From contig OX388351.1 in assembly GCA_947579665.1 (NCBI GenBank), forward strand, positions 61,016,939-61,080,938: a stretch of DNA of 64,000 bases. The letters are read 5' to 3'. The translations under genes and the position numbers were made by a program. Under the pieces are notes generated by a model that worked only from the letters and a program-made list of their open reading frames with translations, searched no databases and was not told the DNA's origin. Within the stretch, counting starts at the first letter, position 1; each line of letters starts with the position of its first letter. The DNA is from Sympetrum striolatum. Lineage: Eukaryota > Arthropoda > Insecta > Odonata > Libellulidae. Positions 24,261-37,596 of the stretch are shown here, one piece after another.

Positions 24261-26699
24261 CAAGGGATAAATTAAAGCAAAAAACTCATTACTCTGTAGT
24301 TTATTTACAAATACTGCCTAAATTATTTGATACCCATAGATGATACACCGTTGATTCGCTGAACTTAATAATTTCGCCATAATAAAAAAAATATTTACCT
24401 ATTATGTTTCTTTTCTAGGATCATAAACCAATAGTATTTTAGACTTACATTCAGTGAATTTGACTCATATTGCAAGTAATAAGAGCTGACTAGGTAAACA
24501 TGGAAGTTATTCAAGCCTCACATATTGATACTAAAGGATTTGTTTGTTTCAGTTAGTATTTTTTACTATTGCCATTGCATCAAATCTATTTCCTAGGTCA
24601 TTGTTTTAGATGCAAGGTTCTTCATTTTTAAATAAGAGGCATTCAATTTTAGATAAATTACATGCTACAACTATTTCTGTGAGCCATAGTTGGATGTAGG
24701 AGTGAATTGAGGAACACTTATTTCCAAACAGCAATGGGTATTACTTGATAATAGGAGAGTACTATTATACAAAGTAATTCAATACTTTTATATGAATCAA
24801 AAATCCAATTAAAATAACTTGCGTGAGCATTAAAATGGATATAAAATCTATAGATATTATAATTCTTTTCCACGAATCAAATGCATGTAGTTACGAGTAT
24901 GTGTGTAGAATATCTATTAGTTTAACTGAAAATTCACCTGATTTACAAAGGATTCATATTTATATATACCATTATTTAGTGAGTAAACAAAATTTGTTAT
25001 TTAAACTGCATAAATTAAACCTATATTTAACCTCTTTACATATTGTTACATATATTTATTTTATTATAAAATTTGAGAGAAATTTGCAAATTTTAATAAT
25101 TCTTTATTGAAAATTTTCAGATTTTAAAATCCAAAATATAATTGTTAAAAATCCTCTCTCTGAAATTTCTTTGACTATACACGATAAAAGAACTTTTTAA
25201 TTCTGGCACAGAGAATGAGGCAATGTAAGTAGGTTACGAAAGCAAAAATTAGAATTAGCCAATATCAAATCGTAAAACAATGCTGAAAAGTTCAATTACT
25301 GATTGCATAAGAGTACTTAAAATTGATCCCAGTCATAAAAGGCTGCGCTTTTGTGCCATCCTCTTAATTGCGTGTAATAGCAATGCAATTATAAATGCTC
25401 AGTTATCTTCATACGATTAATAATTGAAGTTTTTATGATCGATTCGAATATCATAAAATGACCTTTTTTCGTCAACCCTTAAATTCAGAACTGCGATAAT
25501 TCATAACAGTCATAAAAGTAATACTTGGCTGTAGCTTCCATTTTAGTTCTTATTTACTGCAAAACTCATTGCCAATTCTAATAATCCCTTTCAGAGTAAA
25601 TAGGATGGTAATTGGGGCACACTTTACAATTTAGTTCAGTGGAGAACAGATAGCTGACCTATTCGAGTAATTGGAACTGCATCAATTCGGAGTGACTCGA
25701 ATGCTGGAAGGATAATTACAGCTATAGTTAATCGAATTCTGAAAAATCTTAACTATTACACTTGATTTGTATAAAATGAGGACATTATTGGCATTTGATA
25801 AATTCATATTTCAAGGATAATTTAAAAGAATTTTTATAATACATTTTAATAATATAACGAGAACTGGATTTTTATTTGAAATGTCGCATATCTACATCTT
25901 TCGTTGTTTCATCGAATGCATACTGCGAAGATAGAATGACAAAAATCAATTTATTTTTATTATATCGCTTTAATGAACTATTGTTATTTTGATGACTTCA
26001 TAGATTGAAGCTGGTAATTAAATCAATGAAGAGTGATATACAATAGAACATTTGGGTACGGTGTGCATTTGAATTTTGAGTCAAATGAAATTAAAATACA
26101 TTCGTCGTATTTTATCCATAATTGTCCCTTGTTAACCAGTTCCAATATTGTTTAAAGTTAGTATCATTCTTCAGTCTAACAGCCTACGTTAGAAAATGAG
26201 GTATAATCGTGACTAAAAAGTCTTAGTTATCATTTATATTTTTGTGCGATTCAACCAAGACTTGATCAGCAAAACTTGCAACATTTAACGTGTTTTCTGA
26301 GATCTTCCTGGATTGTGTTGTACATAAATTAAGAAGACTTGGTGAAAAATATCTTATTCTAGTATTCTCATCAGTAAAACTATCCCTTTCAGTATGTACA
26401 GGATAAACCAATAGTATGAATTGTTTTAGTTTTCGATGACTTCGGCCTTCAATTGGTTTAATCACACTTTAAATACATAATTTAAAAGAAAACTTATATT
26501 TTATGTATACTCCAATTGCGGCTTTGCGTAATAAAGTAATTATTTTTACCCTTTGTGTTTTTTTAGTTTTGCTGGTGCGATATAATATTAAAACTGCGTC
26601 GTTAAATTAGATCACATAGAGTCTTTGGATATACCTTCCATGCTTCATTATGCACTTAAATTGTTACTGAATAAATTAAAATCAAGAATCATTTAGAGG
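24261..26699. other. Non-genic AT-rich stretch
   Basis: Very AT-rich, with no recognised repeats or genes. The open frame at 24823-25110 is low-complexity I/L/Y/K from AT-rich codons. Confidence 0.45.
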
Positions 26700-27368
26700 C
26701 AGCATCTTCTAATGTGATGGCTTTGAAATCCAGCAAAAATTACGCATCTTCGCATCTGGAGACAATTTTCCTTTTCTGCCCTCAGTTATGCAAGACACTT
26801 CGAGAGTTAAAAGTAAAACGGAAAGCAATGGCCACGGTTTCGAAGTGGAGGACGTCGGATGGAAAAGATTGGAGTTATGAGAAGACGCGAGTGAACTGAA
26901 GCGACAACTAAAGGAAGCGATAGGAGACGTTCATTTTGGGAAGCGGATTGTGTTTGACAACCCAGTGCAATCAAAGGGGACAAATTTTCCTCCGACGAAA
27001 TTCAAAGTCCAGTTAAACTTCCGTTAGATTTCCTCAGTTCGGAACTTATTCAAATGCAGAAGGATGGAATAGAAGTGCGAGAGGCTATTATCCCTAACCA
27101 TTCCAACTCAATTCACAACGGCGTCGCAATAAAATTCCCAGAAGTTAGAACGGAAACAATGCGATGCTTCGGTCGCACTTTTGATTCCGCTTTGCAATCG
27201 GGAAACCACGAAATTCGCACTTCCGATGAAGTTCCATTGCGCAATAAACTTAAAGTACTTTATATGACCGTTACAAACAAAGAGGAAATGCATGCACTCA
27301 TTTCATATCCTATTGATCACCCATGAACAACACAAAACACTTACAATCGATAAAACAGAAGTAAACTG
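26700..27368. other. Moderately GC-rich block with unrecognised open frames
   Basis: Plus-strand frames at 26714-26899 (61 codons) and 27054-27326 (90 codons) have a less AT-driven composition than most frames here. I cannot match them to a family, and no start context or splice signals stand out. It could be a fragment of an unidentified gene or relic. Confidence 0.3.
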
Positions 27369-27690
27369 TTAAAAATTAGTGATAAATAAGTTTTTCATTA
27401 AGACAAGATTTTGACTGACAGGCCTTTTCTTCCATCTAACATGAAGTAAATGGTAGGGATAAAAACGTAGATAACAGTTTAAGAGAAATGCAGAGAATGC
27501 GAAAGAATGGAGGGAATATGTAGGGAATAGGAAGCAATTGTAATAAAAAAATGTTTCAATATATTTAGGAGGGGTTACGTCCATATTCGTCTCAACATTT
27601 ACGTAATAGGATAATCTTTCCGATTCAATGTGTGAGCTAAGGAAGAAAGTGGACATTTGGAAGGATAAAGAAAAATAAAAAATTCATAAA
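27369..27690 (-). repeat. Retroposon fragment, related to 31.2 kb copy
   Basis: On the plus strand it shows CTTCCATCTAAC near the left edge, as in the 40.3-kb family R copy. It then has GTCCATATTCGTCTC followed by GGATAATCTTTCCGATTC. A matching order (GTCCATATTTATCTCG, GGATAATATTCTCCATTC) occurs at 31.28-31.33 kb. The family R C-rich landmark itself is absent from this piece. Confidence 0.5.
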
Positions 27691-27719
27691 GCACTTTATT
27701 GTGTACAAAATGTATATTA

Positions 27720-28060
27720 AGATAGTATTAGACTCTATTAAGGTTTTAGATTCTGAAAATTCTCTTCTTCTATCTAACCTGACGTAAGTGATATTACTAA
27801 AAAGTATAACTGATGTAAGTATATTAGTACTAATAGAGAGGAAATCCTTAGGTGAAGCAGATGGAAAAGAATCCTGAAGGATGTACTACCGCAGGAAGTA
27901 AGATTCACTGTAGGAAAACAGCCGGAGGGAAGAGCTGTGTGAAAAACCTGCCCAAACCTCCTGACCTGACACAGTACCTACAATCTAAAACATTTAGAGT
28001 AAAGCTGAGCATAATTTGCAAGTCACAAAAGCAGTCCTAAATTGAAATCGATAAAATGGA
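27720..28060 (-). mobile_element. (ATT)n-type retroposon, family R, degenerate copy
   Basis: Plus-strand landmarks are CTTCTATCTAACC (27757), ACTGTAGGAAAACA (27909), and GTGTGAAAAACCTGCCCAAA with CCT (27938). These correspond in order to CATTCCATCTAACC, CACTGCAGGAAAACA and GAAAAACCTGCGCAAACC of the 40.3-kb copy. The segment TCACAAAAGCAGTCCTAAA near 28025 matches a block upstream of the landmark in the 42.1-kb copy. The 3' tail is not preserved. Confidence 0.6.
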
Positions 28061-29807
28061 CTGTGGAATGATCCACTTTTACTTCACTTTGAGAAAATAA
28101 AATAGGTAACCATTTAAAGTAATTCAAAACTTTCATAAGGATTATTGTACGTTTGTTTCATCAAGTAGGTAAATTTTTCCCTTTTTAATTATTAATTTGT
28201 AGGCAGGTCCGTATCTTTACGGAATTTACACTTCTTCGGGTATCTATAATGGAAATAAATTTATAAAAGTAATTATCACCAAATATGAAGGTATAAATAC
28301 TGTAATGTTTCTCTATCTTGGGGAAAAAAGTCACCTACTGATCAATGTAAGGCTCTTAAGGGCCTTAAGAGGTTCTTTGTCTAACGTAGCTCAATTTTTC
28401 TCTCTTTTAACTTGTTCGCTCAATCAATCGTTACATCAGAAGTTGATATTAGATCCTTATGTAGATTTGAGATTATGTTCAGTGATATCATAAACTTGAT
28501 TGTCTAAGTATTTTTCATCTCGTATAGTTACATATTTCGCAAATTCTTCCAAATTCTCGAAATTTTGCAATTTTCGATATTTTTATAATGAAAAAAAGGG
28601 TCTGGTTAATAAAAATCTCTAAGTTTTACACCCGAAAGGGACGGGTTCAGAATGTAGCCGTTCTTAAACAAAGATTAGTTTAGAAAATAAATAATCAGCG
28701 TGAAAAAATTGACTGTGATATAAATGATCTTTATGTTGAGAACCGTACCATACAAATCAAAGGACATTAAAAGTGTCTTGGTGTAACAACTGTGGGAAAT
28801 AATGGTAAAATTATCCGAACGAAATGTCTTCCTCCTCATCTCTTTCGTCTTCGTCCGCTGACAAAACTTGGCCGAACAGTTTGTCTCCTTCAGCAATCTC
28901 TCACATTTTCCCACTTCTTTCCAAGTTTCCCAAAACATTTCAACTTTTCTACCCTTATAACTTTTCCACACCTTGCATCAATTCATATCTCTTTACACGT
29001 CCAGTTATAAGCTGAATCCATCTGCGGTGCTCCCGAGACGAAATTCAAACCGAATAAGTGAGAAGCTCTCTTCTCGAGACCAAATTGCGAAGGTTTCTGC
29101 TTTTATGAATTCAGTCTTGACACTCTTGAGTGTTGATTTTGAAATTCATCTAATTAGGTACGTCACCTCGGAGTGCTACTTTATTTATTAATTGTAAACT
29201 GGTGATGATATATTTAAAAACTTACCAATTCAATTTAAAGTAAAATTGATTGAAATTTAATAGCGCTAAACTATTTGTTTGAAATGGTAAAATAAATAAA
29301 ATTAAGAATAAAACAACCTTTTACTTGCATAAGATATATTAATAGAAATTCAGGTATGACCTTAGACAAAACCTCACAGAAAATACATACTAATTGGAAA
29401 TACAAGGTTGTTTTCATCTTGAATATCGCACCATTTCACTTAGTATAGCTTGGCAACATCAGAATCCATATAATCAAAATTAATAGAGAAATAAAAGACA
29501 ACCTTTGCAGGTTATCACAATTTTAATCACGCTCGACAGAGATGATACAAATTCTTAATTATGGAAAGCTACTACTAAGACTAGGCAGATGTAGTGGATT
29601 TTGATAAGTAAAATTATTTTTACAACCAAAGTAAAACAATAACTTCAAATGGAGACAATAATTAGAATACGTAAGAGAAAACTCCAGCATACTTAGATAA
29701 AATATGTAATTTTTTAAGAGAGTATTTTGTATTTTTAGAGCAATTTAACAATTTACATATACTTTATGTATCTGAAGAAATCTTTCTGGGGCTTCCGTCC
29801 GGGACGA
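28061..29807. other. Non-genic stretch with a pyrimidine-rich block
   Basis: Positions 28825-28985 are C/T-biased on the plus strand, like the tract at 9.1 kb. The remainder is AT-rich without recognised features. Confidence 0.4.
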
Positions 29808-29937
29808 GGCTTCCACCGACGTTTCGGCTACTGTAATTGCAGCCATCTTCAGGGTAGTGAAGAAGACGGCATACTGAATGAAGTTAACTACCTTGAAGAT
29901 GGCCGCGGAGACAGTAGCCGAAACGTCGGTGGAAACC
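29808..29937. repeat. Fold-back repeat with hammerhead-like arms
   Basis: Arms of 51 bp (29808-29858 and 29887-29937) are inverted copies around a 28-bp spacer. Read on the minus strand, the left arm gives CTACC, then CTGAAGA, T, GGCT, a loop, AGCC, GAAAC, GTC and GGTGG. CTACC pairs with GGTGG and GGCT with AGCC. This is the order of a hammerhead core (CUGANGA, stem II, GAAA, minimal stem III, GUC, closing stem I). The right arm has TTGAAGA instead of CTGAAGA. The same module ends the Penelope-like relic at 47.4 kb. One extra T between the CUGANGA box and stem II departs from the canonical core. Confidence 0.75.
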
Positions 29938-31189
29938 TTGACCTGCATGGAAACCAGATCAAGACTTCTTCTTACAGTTCTTTGGAAATTTTCTAATACT
30001 TTCTTAACTTGGAAGTCTATTCATAACAAGTTTCTCAATTTACATCTGAAGACCCTTATTGATAAATAAGAAAAAGGATCACCTATTTGGGATATGAATA
30101 AACGAGTAAAATTAACAGCAGTGAACTTGACTGAATCCATCCGGAAATTGGTCCACGTGATTTAAAAATACAGATAATAACATCGTTTCATTAGCGAAAA
30201 TTTCTAGCCCCATAACTCAGCCGAGTATTGAAAATTCGGAATTTCACTTTAATGATATTTCTCTGAAGCAGCTAGAAAATCTATTAAATCTATATGAAAA
30301 GATTTCGATTGGCGTAATTTTTGCAGAAACCCCAGTGAACCGTTCGGGGGCAGGTTTGGATGGCATACTTGAGAGGCGACAACTGAATCTCTACCGATTC
30401 TATCCTAATAAGCATTCGAATGGCCCTCGACTTACTCTCATGACCGAACTCCATTAAAATGTCACGCTTGGATACGCCCGTAAAGCTCTTTTGCCGATCC
30501 CTTCTCAAACACTCGAATCTCGAAGGGGGAAAGGAATAAATAAAAAATGTCGAGCTATATTATCATTTTGCGAGATATAACGCCCATATCCCGTTTCGAT
30601 AATTATAATCATTAAGATATGGCCTGGATTACGCTGTCATCTACGAATAGGAAAATATAATATTTAGCATAAAAATCATGCTGTTTTAAATACTACATAA
30701 TCGATGTTAAAAGATATTTTGATGGAAGAGCTTATGAGAAAAACGTAATGCGTAAAATTAAGTTAACTTTAATATTTTTACTGCCTGCAGCACCAATTTT
30801 AATTGAGGTGTATTTAAAAAAAATATATAGGGATTTTTGTATAAAATTTGAATTTCATTATGTTCTATTCTTGATGTCGAAAATGAAGCTTTTACTTAAT
30901 ATGAGTCAAGAATAGCAAAATCTAGACACTTCTTTATTGGGTGAAATTGGGACAAGGGAATCCTATCTTTCATTCAACCTTTGTCTACTTTCAACACACA
31001 TAAAAATAACCAATGACATGAATAGATTTTTAACATGTAATGTGGCCATGGAGAGAAAATAAGGAGACAATGAATAGTTTTGTAGAGAAATTAAATTACT
31101 GGTATAATATTGGTCACAAAAATATAATATTTCCTGGAAATTAAAAGGAAATATTGCAGGATACCACCCACAAAGAGAAGGGCGATACT
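29938..31189. other. Non-genic stretch
   Basis: Positions 30290-30540 are GC-richer with no family recognised. Elsewhere it is AT-rich. Confidence 0.4.
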
Positions 31190-31390
31190 AGCTGTTATAA
31201 ATAATGAAAGACATTGGAAGGCATTCGGAGAAAATAGAAAACATTTATCCTACCTAAAATATTATAAATATATTGTAGAGGTAGAGTCCATATTTATCTC
31301 GAGTTTCATGTTAGGGGATAATATTCTCCATTCATTGTCCAAAGTAAAGAAAGGACGAAGGTAATTGAAGAGATAAGGAAGCTTTTACAA
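31190..31390 (-). repeat. Retroposon fragment, related to 27.5 kb copy
   Basis: Shares GTCCATATTTATCTCG and GGATAATATTCTCCATTC, in the same order and spacing, with 27.57-27.64 kb. Neither edge is clear. Confidence 0.5.
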
Positions 31391-31424
31391 TTATCAAAGA
31401 ATTTTCATAATGGCTAAAACTGAA

Positions 31425-31600
31425 GTCGACGTAAATTCAGCAGTGAATTCACACGGAAGTGAAAACTTTTTACCAGGAAAATAATGAAGGAATAATTAAG
31501 GGAGGTAAGTGAAACGTCACAGAGACTCGAACACGGATACTTCGCCACTTGTTAGGTTGGCAGCTCTTTGAGTATCGTGGAGGCAATGGGTCCTGCTGTA
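31425..31600 (-). repeat. tRNA-derived SINE, family B, copy 1
   Basis: On the minus strand a degenerate B box (ATCCGTGTTCGAGTC) lies near 31533-31547. The tail block, which reads GAATTCACACGGAAGTGAAA on the plus strand at 31446, is the complement of the tail of copy 2 (TTTTTACTTCCGTGAATTCC). The A box region is poorly preserved. Confidence 0.5.
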
Positions 31601-31649
31601 CTAAGCAACAATTCTTTTTGCCTATTAAGTTTAAAAACGGAAGGAAAAA

Positions 31650-31790
31650 TCACATGATTGCTGAAATGGCTTAGGACATACACTTGGTAAGAGGAGGACC
31701 TGGGTTTGGATCTACGTTATGTTTGAGTTTTTACTTCCGTGAATTCCTTCGGCTGAAAATATATGCTAGAAAATTGAGGAATATTTTCAA
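31650..31790 (+). repeat. tRNA-derived SINE, family B, copy 2
   Basis: The head has an A-box-like TTGCTGAAATGGCTTAGG and a B-box-like GGGTTTGGATCT. The tail follows as TTTTTACTTCCGTGAATTCC and then TTCGGCTGAAAATAT. It lies in opposite orientation to copy 1, about 100 bp away. Confidence 0.55.
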
Positions 31791-31849
31791 TCGCGCCAAT
31801 ACGCACATGGGAATCTACAATTATGCGAACACCCAAGGATAAATAGAAG

Positions 31850-31935
31850 TGAAAAATAGCGATATAACTGGAATTCGAACCAAGGTATCCACTTTCCGGT
31901 CAGGTATTCACACATCTAAAATACCATACCATCAG
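31850..31935 (-). repeat. tRNA-like SINE head, copy 3
   Basis: The minus strand reads CCTTGGTTCGAATTCC, a strong B box, with an A-box-like region toward 31930. It points back toward copy 2, making a head-bearing inverted pair around the stretch between them. Confidence 0.55.
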
Positions 31936-34900
31936 TAGATATCGTTCAATGCCGTAGTGTATCTTACATCATTATTTATATATTGTGACTTAAACCATCA
32001 GTTCATCATATAAAGATGCCTACATCCATCTAGTAAGAAGTAAAATGATTAAATTTTTCTAGCTTTATTTAATGAAAGATCAGAAAAGTCTGAAGCATCA
32101 ACTGCAGAGTGTAGCATTTTCTCTAGGTAATCTAGATGACTTACTTCAACAAACGTTTCAGCTTTTTCATAGATTAAAGGCTGCATCTTAATTCGCTGGA
32201 AATCAAAATGCAAAATTCTAGCCAAAAATTATCTATTTATATTTTTTAACGTATGGCTGATCTGCAGACTACTTAAAAATTTTAATTATATTAACGAAAA
32301 ATGTATTTGCCTCTCTTAACTCAAAACCGTCTTCCGGCATGATATTTCCCGTAGCAATGAATATTCATTCATACATTCCTGTTTAAATATTTAATTTGAA
32401 ACCTGCTGAGATAGTTTTGAGATGGGTTCAAAAATTTAACAGGCAGACAGGGGATTGGAAACCCATTTAAAATAGGAAATTAGGGAAAATCTAATCACAC
32501 TCCAATAATTCGCTCTTCGCCCTCCCAATAATCACCTCTCTCGCTAATGAATTTATCTCCCCTTTGACTTCATTTTATAACTCCCCTTTTTCCTTACGCC
32601 AACTTACATCGACTTGACTTCTTACCAAATTTAGCATCTTTTCCTTACGAAAACTTTTCTTGATTAATCATTAAGAAAACCACATCAACCCAATCTTAGC
32701 CACAAGGTAGTCATAGTATATAGAACTCAAAATAATTGGTTTTAAAATTATAATTTTCACCTTAAATATTTTGCTACATAATTTTTCGATTAACCTGAGG
32801 TTCATATGCTCATCTCATTTCAGATCAAAATATAGAAATTGAATTTTGCGATCTTTTAAATATGTATCCATTAATGTAATCAAGTGATGTACTATCGATA
32901 AGAAAATATAAAATATGCATGATAGGTATATTTTGGAGCTTTTATTCTAATTAAAAACTCGAGTATGAATTTTAATTGAAAATGACGGAGCGATAATGAG
33001 ATAAGTTTTTGAAGATGTACTTTTAATTTAATTTGAAGAATTACTGGAAGTCGAATTACCTTTGAAGAGATCCAACACGGAGAGTGGGACTAGTGAAAAC
33101 TGTGTCCAAATGCCTCCTGTAAAAGATTAACATTTTAATAATTAATATTCTCAATTAGATAGTATGATATACCATTACATGTATTACTATTCTAAAATTT
33201 ATAGAAATTATTAAAATATTAATTTCTAATTTACAGAAACATTTTTAAGGTTTTTATATTTTACCAGATGATCAGATGATTCACATGGATAAAACTCAAA
33301 AAGAAATATTTAGGCACATTTTATTTTAAAGAGAAGAAAGATGACTCTTTGTTAGAAAAGTAATAATCATATTAAATAATGTATTAATTTATTTAACAAA
33401 AACATCAAGAAGATACAATGGTGACTATCTCTCCTCATATTTTGTCTTATCATTCTTTTATTTAATAGGAAAGTGATAATTACCATAGAAATTCGTCATA
33501 CTAGAAAGTGTAATACGCAAGATTTTAGTTCTTAAATTATTTCCGTAGAGTCATAATATATCTTTACTATTTTAAGTGTAAATCGTACAACTTTATATTC
33601 TATGTATAACGGATAAGGAGGTTACTGTGTGGAGTTACGACATAACGATGAGGAAACTGAATAAAAGTATATTTACTATAACACAATTAAATGACTTTTA
33701 CTAATCCACATAAGATTTTGTTGACGACCAGTATCAAGTAGTAATAGCATAAGATGGCTATTATTACATTTTTATATGAAATAGTTTCATTCTACATCTT
33801 CGTCTTTATGCGTAACTACGTGTTTTTAAAGTGAATCACGTATTTTCCCGAATAACCTCCCCATTACGGAAACAAAAATTATTTATAAGTAAAATTATTA
33901 GAGCAATCAACTCTACCGCAATCCAATCAATGTAACGCCATCGTACACGGAGTGACGTAACGAGAGACACCGAATAAAATAATGACGAAATAATTTCTTC
34001 GGGATAGCGTCGACACGTATTTCCTTTGTCCACATCTCCACCATCTCCATCGACACTCCTAGTCAACACCAGACGGTTATTTCCCCCTTTTATTATAGGC
34101 TGGATATTCAGCAAAGTCGTTTCGATTTGCAGTCTGCTATCTGTCTCGTTTGTCCTAAAGGGACACGCAATTTGTCCTCATGTCTCCGAACAAATTTCTA
34201 AGGCAATTCACGTCTTTCGAGTTAGACTGGACTTGGGCCGAAAGAGCGGTCTTCGTCATTTTTTCACCTTGCACAGCTGCTGCAGCATTTTCCAAAGTCA
34301 CTTTTCTTAACTTCACCATCTATTACAGCGTGCAATTCAACCTCTTTTTCTCGTTGATTCCGAAACGCATGCCAGTGGTCAGATATAAATGGACTGGAGG
34401 GAATTTCGACAACGAGAGGCTAAGCAAGGGAGGGAAGATAAATGGAGAGAGATATACGGGGCAATTGAACCTTCGGCACGTTTAGTACAGATGGTCTTCT
34501 TTATTTAGCGATTACTTGTATAACGATATATATGCTTTCGATTCTTCCAATTGTTGTGCTATTATGGCAACATTTTAACTAAAATTATTTCCTCTTTCCC
34601 CTTCAATCCCATTTATTGAACAACTGCCGTAACCATTTGGGGGGGATAGTGTGAAATTATCTACGTTTAACCCTTAATTATTAAATGTGAGTATGCAATG
34701 GAAATGATCTGAATGTGATCAATTACGTTGATTGGAGACCCGACTTTTTAATCAATTATAAGGAAAATATTCTCTTCCTATGCCACGAAATGTTAGTCGT
34801 CGAAAAAGATAACAGTCGTGGAGAATTTTAGAATAACGATCGTGAGTCTGCAGCATGTCTAATCTAATAGTCTAATAATTCTTGTAAAATATTATAATAG

Positions 34901-34938
34901 GTTATTAGATAGATAGATTATTATTTAGATAGGTATTT
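31936..34938. other. Non-genic stretch
   Basis: Mostly AT-rich. Positions 32500-32620 are pyrimidine-biased. Positions 33930-34490 are somewhat GC-richer, with overlapping frames of 92-101 codons on both strands that match nothing I know. Confidence 0.4.
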
Positions 34939-35009
34939 CGGTGTCTTAAACCCCCTGCCACGCGCCACTGGCGGATTTCAGGGTTTAAATGTAAGTGTAA
35001 ATGTAAATA
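34939..35009 (+). mobile_element. LINE 3' end (CR1/L2/Jockey-like)
   Basis: Carries the 3' signature ACCCCCTGCCACGCGCC and ends in a GTAAGTGTAAATGTAAAT tail. It matches the tail of the LINE relic at 44.8-44.9 kb. Only about 70 bp survive, as expected from 5' truncation. Confidence 0.75.
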
Positions 35010-37596
35010 ATACAATACAGCATAATGTAGGGTATGGTACGATATAATATGGTAATGCTATAAGTTTTAAGTTACCAATTAATTACAGTTCAGTTCATGT
35101 TTTACTCATTAAGAGTCTTCTATATAACTCAAAGGAAATTAAACAGATTATTCATTAAGATACCATGTAATCAGCTATAATAAACTTCTATAGACCTTCT
35201 ATCAAAAGGTGTGGATATCCGTAGAGGAAGAGGTTAGCTATCGGAGAATAAATTAAATTGATAGTGGATTTTAGGTGCGCATGAATCGTACGCAGCGAAC
35301 TCAATCGATGACCATGAATGCCACCGGGACTCAAGAAAGAATTGAATATCTAATCAGGATATTTCCCATCCTAGACGATTTCCAATCTGTTTATATCTTC
35401 CCATTTCAGGTTCTGATCCCAACGTAATCCCTTCTCTCTTCCCCCTTCACTTTTCACGCTCCCGTTCGGTTCCCTGGTGCCGAGGGCTCGACGAAAGTTC
35501 TATAAAATATAGTGGCTCGATGGATCCCCAAGTGAGAGCCTCTCCTTTTCGCTTGCAATCGGAACTCTCTTTGCCGATCGACTCATTTCCATTCAACTCT
35601 CGCTCCAATGGAACTTACAGGCGCCCAACCCTCTCCATCATCTGATGGATAACATCTTAATAAAGAATGGCGCCGAAGAGATAGCTCGCGAATGGCCTCC
35701 GATCCATCGATTCCGATTTGTTGGGCTTCCGATCATATCCGTATGTAGATCAAGGATAAATAAAATTAACATTCGCTCGTTATGTCCTCTTTAGGCCGCT
35801 GAATAAATCATCTTCGCCCACATTCATGCACTGCCATTAAATACGAAGATTGGACGCATTGTGTACTGCTGTAGGATTGACTAATAACTTTTATGTTCAT
35901 CGAAGCAGTGCTATAGATAAGATCTGAGTAAATTACCAAGGTAAGTTAGAATCCTTCCTAAGATTCAGATGAATGTTTATGCCAACTTTATCCGTTGTCG
36001 ATGTTGATGAGATCTTGTATGATAACTCTGTCATGGTGAAATTTTACGTTGAATTGTAAATTGGCACTCCTTTTTACATTTACAACATAATTGTTTCATC
36101 AAGATCTACATACCCAAAAAAATACCTTTCGGCGCGTAACAGGAGGTATAAACAGCAGTTGTACGAACCATTTGCGTATCATTTGCGGAAAATATGAATT
36201 TTTGAAATTACTTGTCCCAGCATCGATTTATATTAATTTTCGCTCATTATTGGAGCGGCCGAAGTAGCGGGAAGGTTGCAAGATGCCGTTTGTATCATCT
36301 GCAAATATATTTTCACTGAATTTATCAATCAATCATAGTCTAATTTTAATCACCAATCTTTCAACGAATCCTAACCTGCGCCTGAGAGCATTTTTGTAAC
36401 TCTTGCTTTTTCATCGTAGAATTTTTAACAAAACGTATCACCTTGCGCTGCTCCTTCTCGAGATTGAAAGTGAAGGTATCATTTGTCGGTGTTTTTATGT
36501 ATTACATTTATTTTATCTTATAAGCTGCAGCGTTGCTTTGGTGCACATCTTCTTCTGGTTGCGTGCAAAATTCAACTCTAGTTGAAACATGTTTTCTTAG
36601 TTAACTTAATAAAGTTTGAAGCTTGAATTACAATTTTCTACGCTGTCATAGCTGGATAATAGTTTGCTAGCGAATTGAATGACTTTTCAACATAGACAAG
36701 AGTTATTCTTATGTTCAAATGGGAATTGGGGCTTCTCCTGTAGTAGTGTACAGGAAAAATCTTTTTTAAACTAAAAAAATGTACCGATGATGAAGATTTT
36801 CGGGAACGCAGCGTTGATATACAAATACATACCGGGCAAGATGAGGAAAACATTCTTTTCCCACCTGAAGAAGCTAATGGTATTTTTGGAGAAACTTCGT
36901 CACCAAAAATGACCAACGCTGCGCTACCAAAAATCTTCAGCATCGATTTTTCGTGCAGCGAAAACCTTCATTATAGATAAATGAACGGATAATGTAATTA
37001 AAATTAAACGTTAGAAGTGATAAAAAAACAAAAGAAATACATTTAGTAACAGCATTTAGAGAAATCTTAATATTTTTATAATAAATTTTTAAAGAATGCA
37101 TATTGATGACATAGATGCTTACTTGTTAACGCTACCTTGCTCCACAACATTGGTTAGCATGTATTTTGTTGTAGTTTAAAACTACAGAGTCGTCATAGAC
37201 TAGGAAAGAAAGTAATGTAGTAGAAGGTTGACTCTTTAAGGTAGACTGAAAAGTTCTTCATTACATGCAAGTCCTTCTCTATCTTCGCCGACACTACTAC
37301 CTTTTCTATTCAAGAGTTAACCGATAACATTTTTAGTAGTTATTTAAGTGAGGCCTGATGCATTCTTCCAGTTGACTTTTGGGGGCATAATTCAGATATT
37401 CTTGAAGTTATTGCCTGATATTGGTTTTAATATCATGATTCGCTAACTTTACTTATATTTAGAGTTGGAAGATTGAAAAGGATGCGTTAGCACAAAGGAA
37501 ATATTTGAAAAGGAAGGAATACGTTTAGATCGCGAGGAAAATTTGAGAGGATTTTGATGATTATATATATTTTATTGTAAATCAGATTAAGGTGGC
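35010..37596. other. Non-genic stretch with a GC island
   Basis: Positions 35400-35760 are GC- and CpG-richer and pyrimidine-biased at the start. The rest is AT-rich. No gene or repeat family recognised. Confidence 0.4.

Noticed and set aside
24823..25110. 95-codon frame with many I, Y and L
   Set aside because: Low-complexity AT-derived translation with no start context or homology signal.
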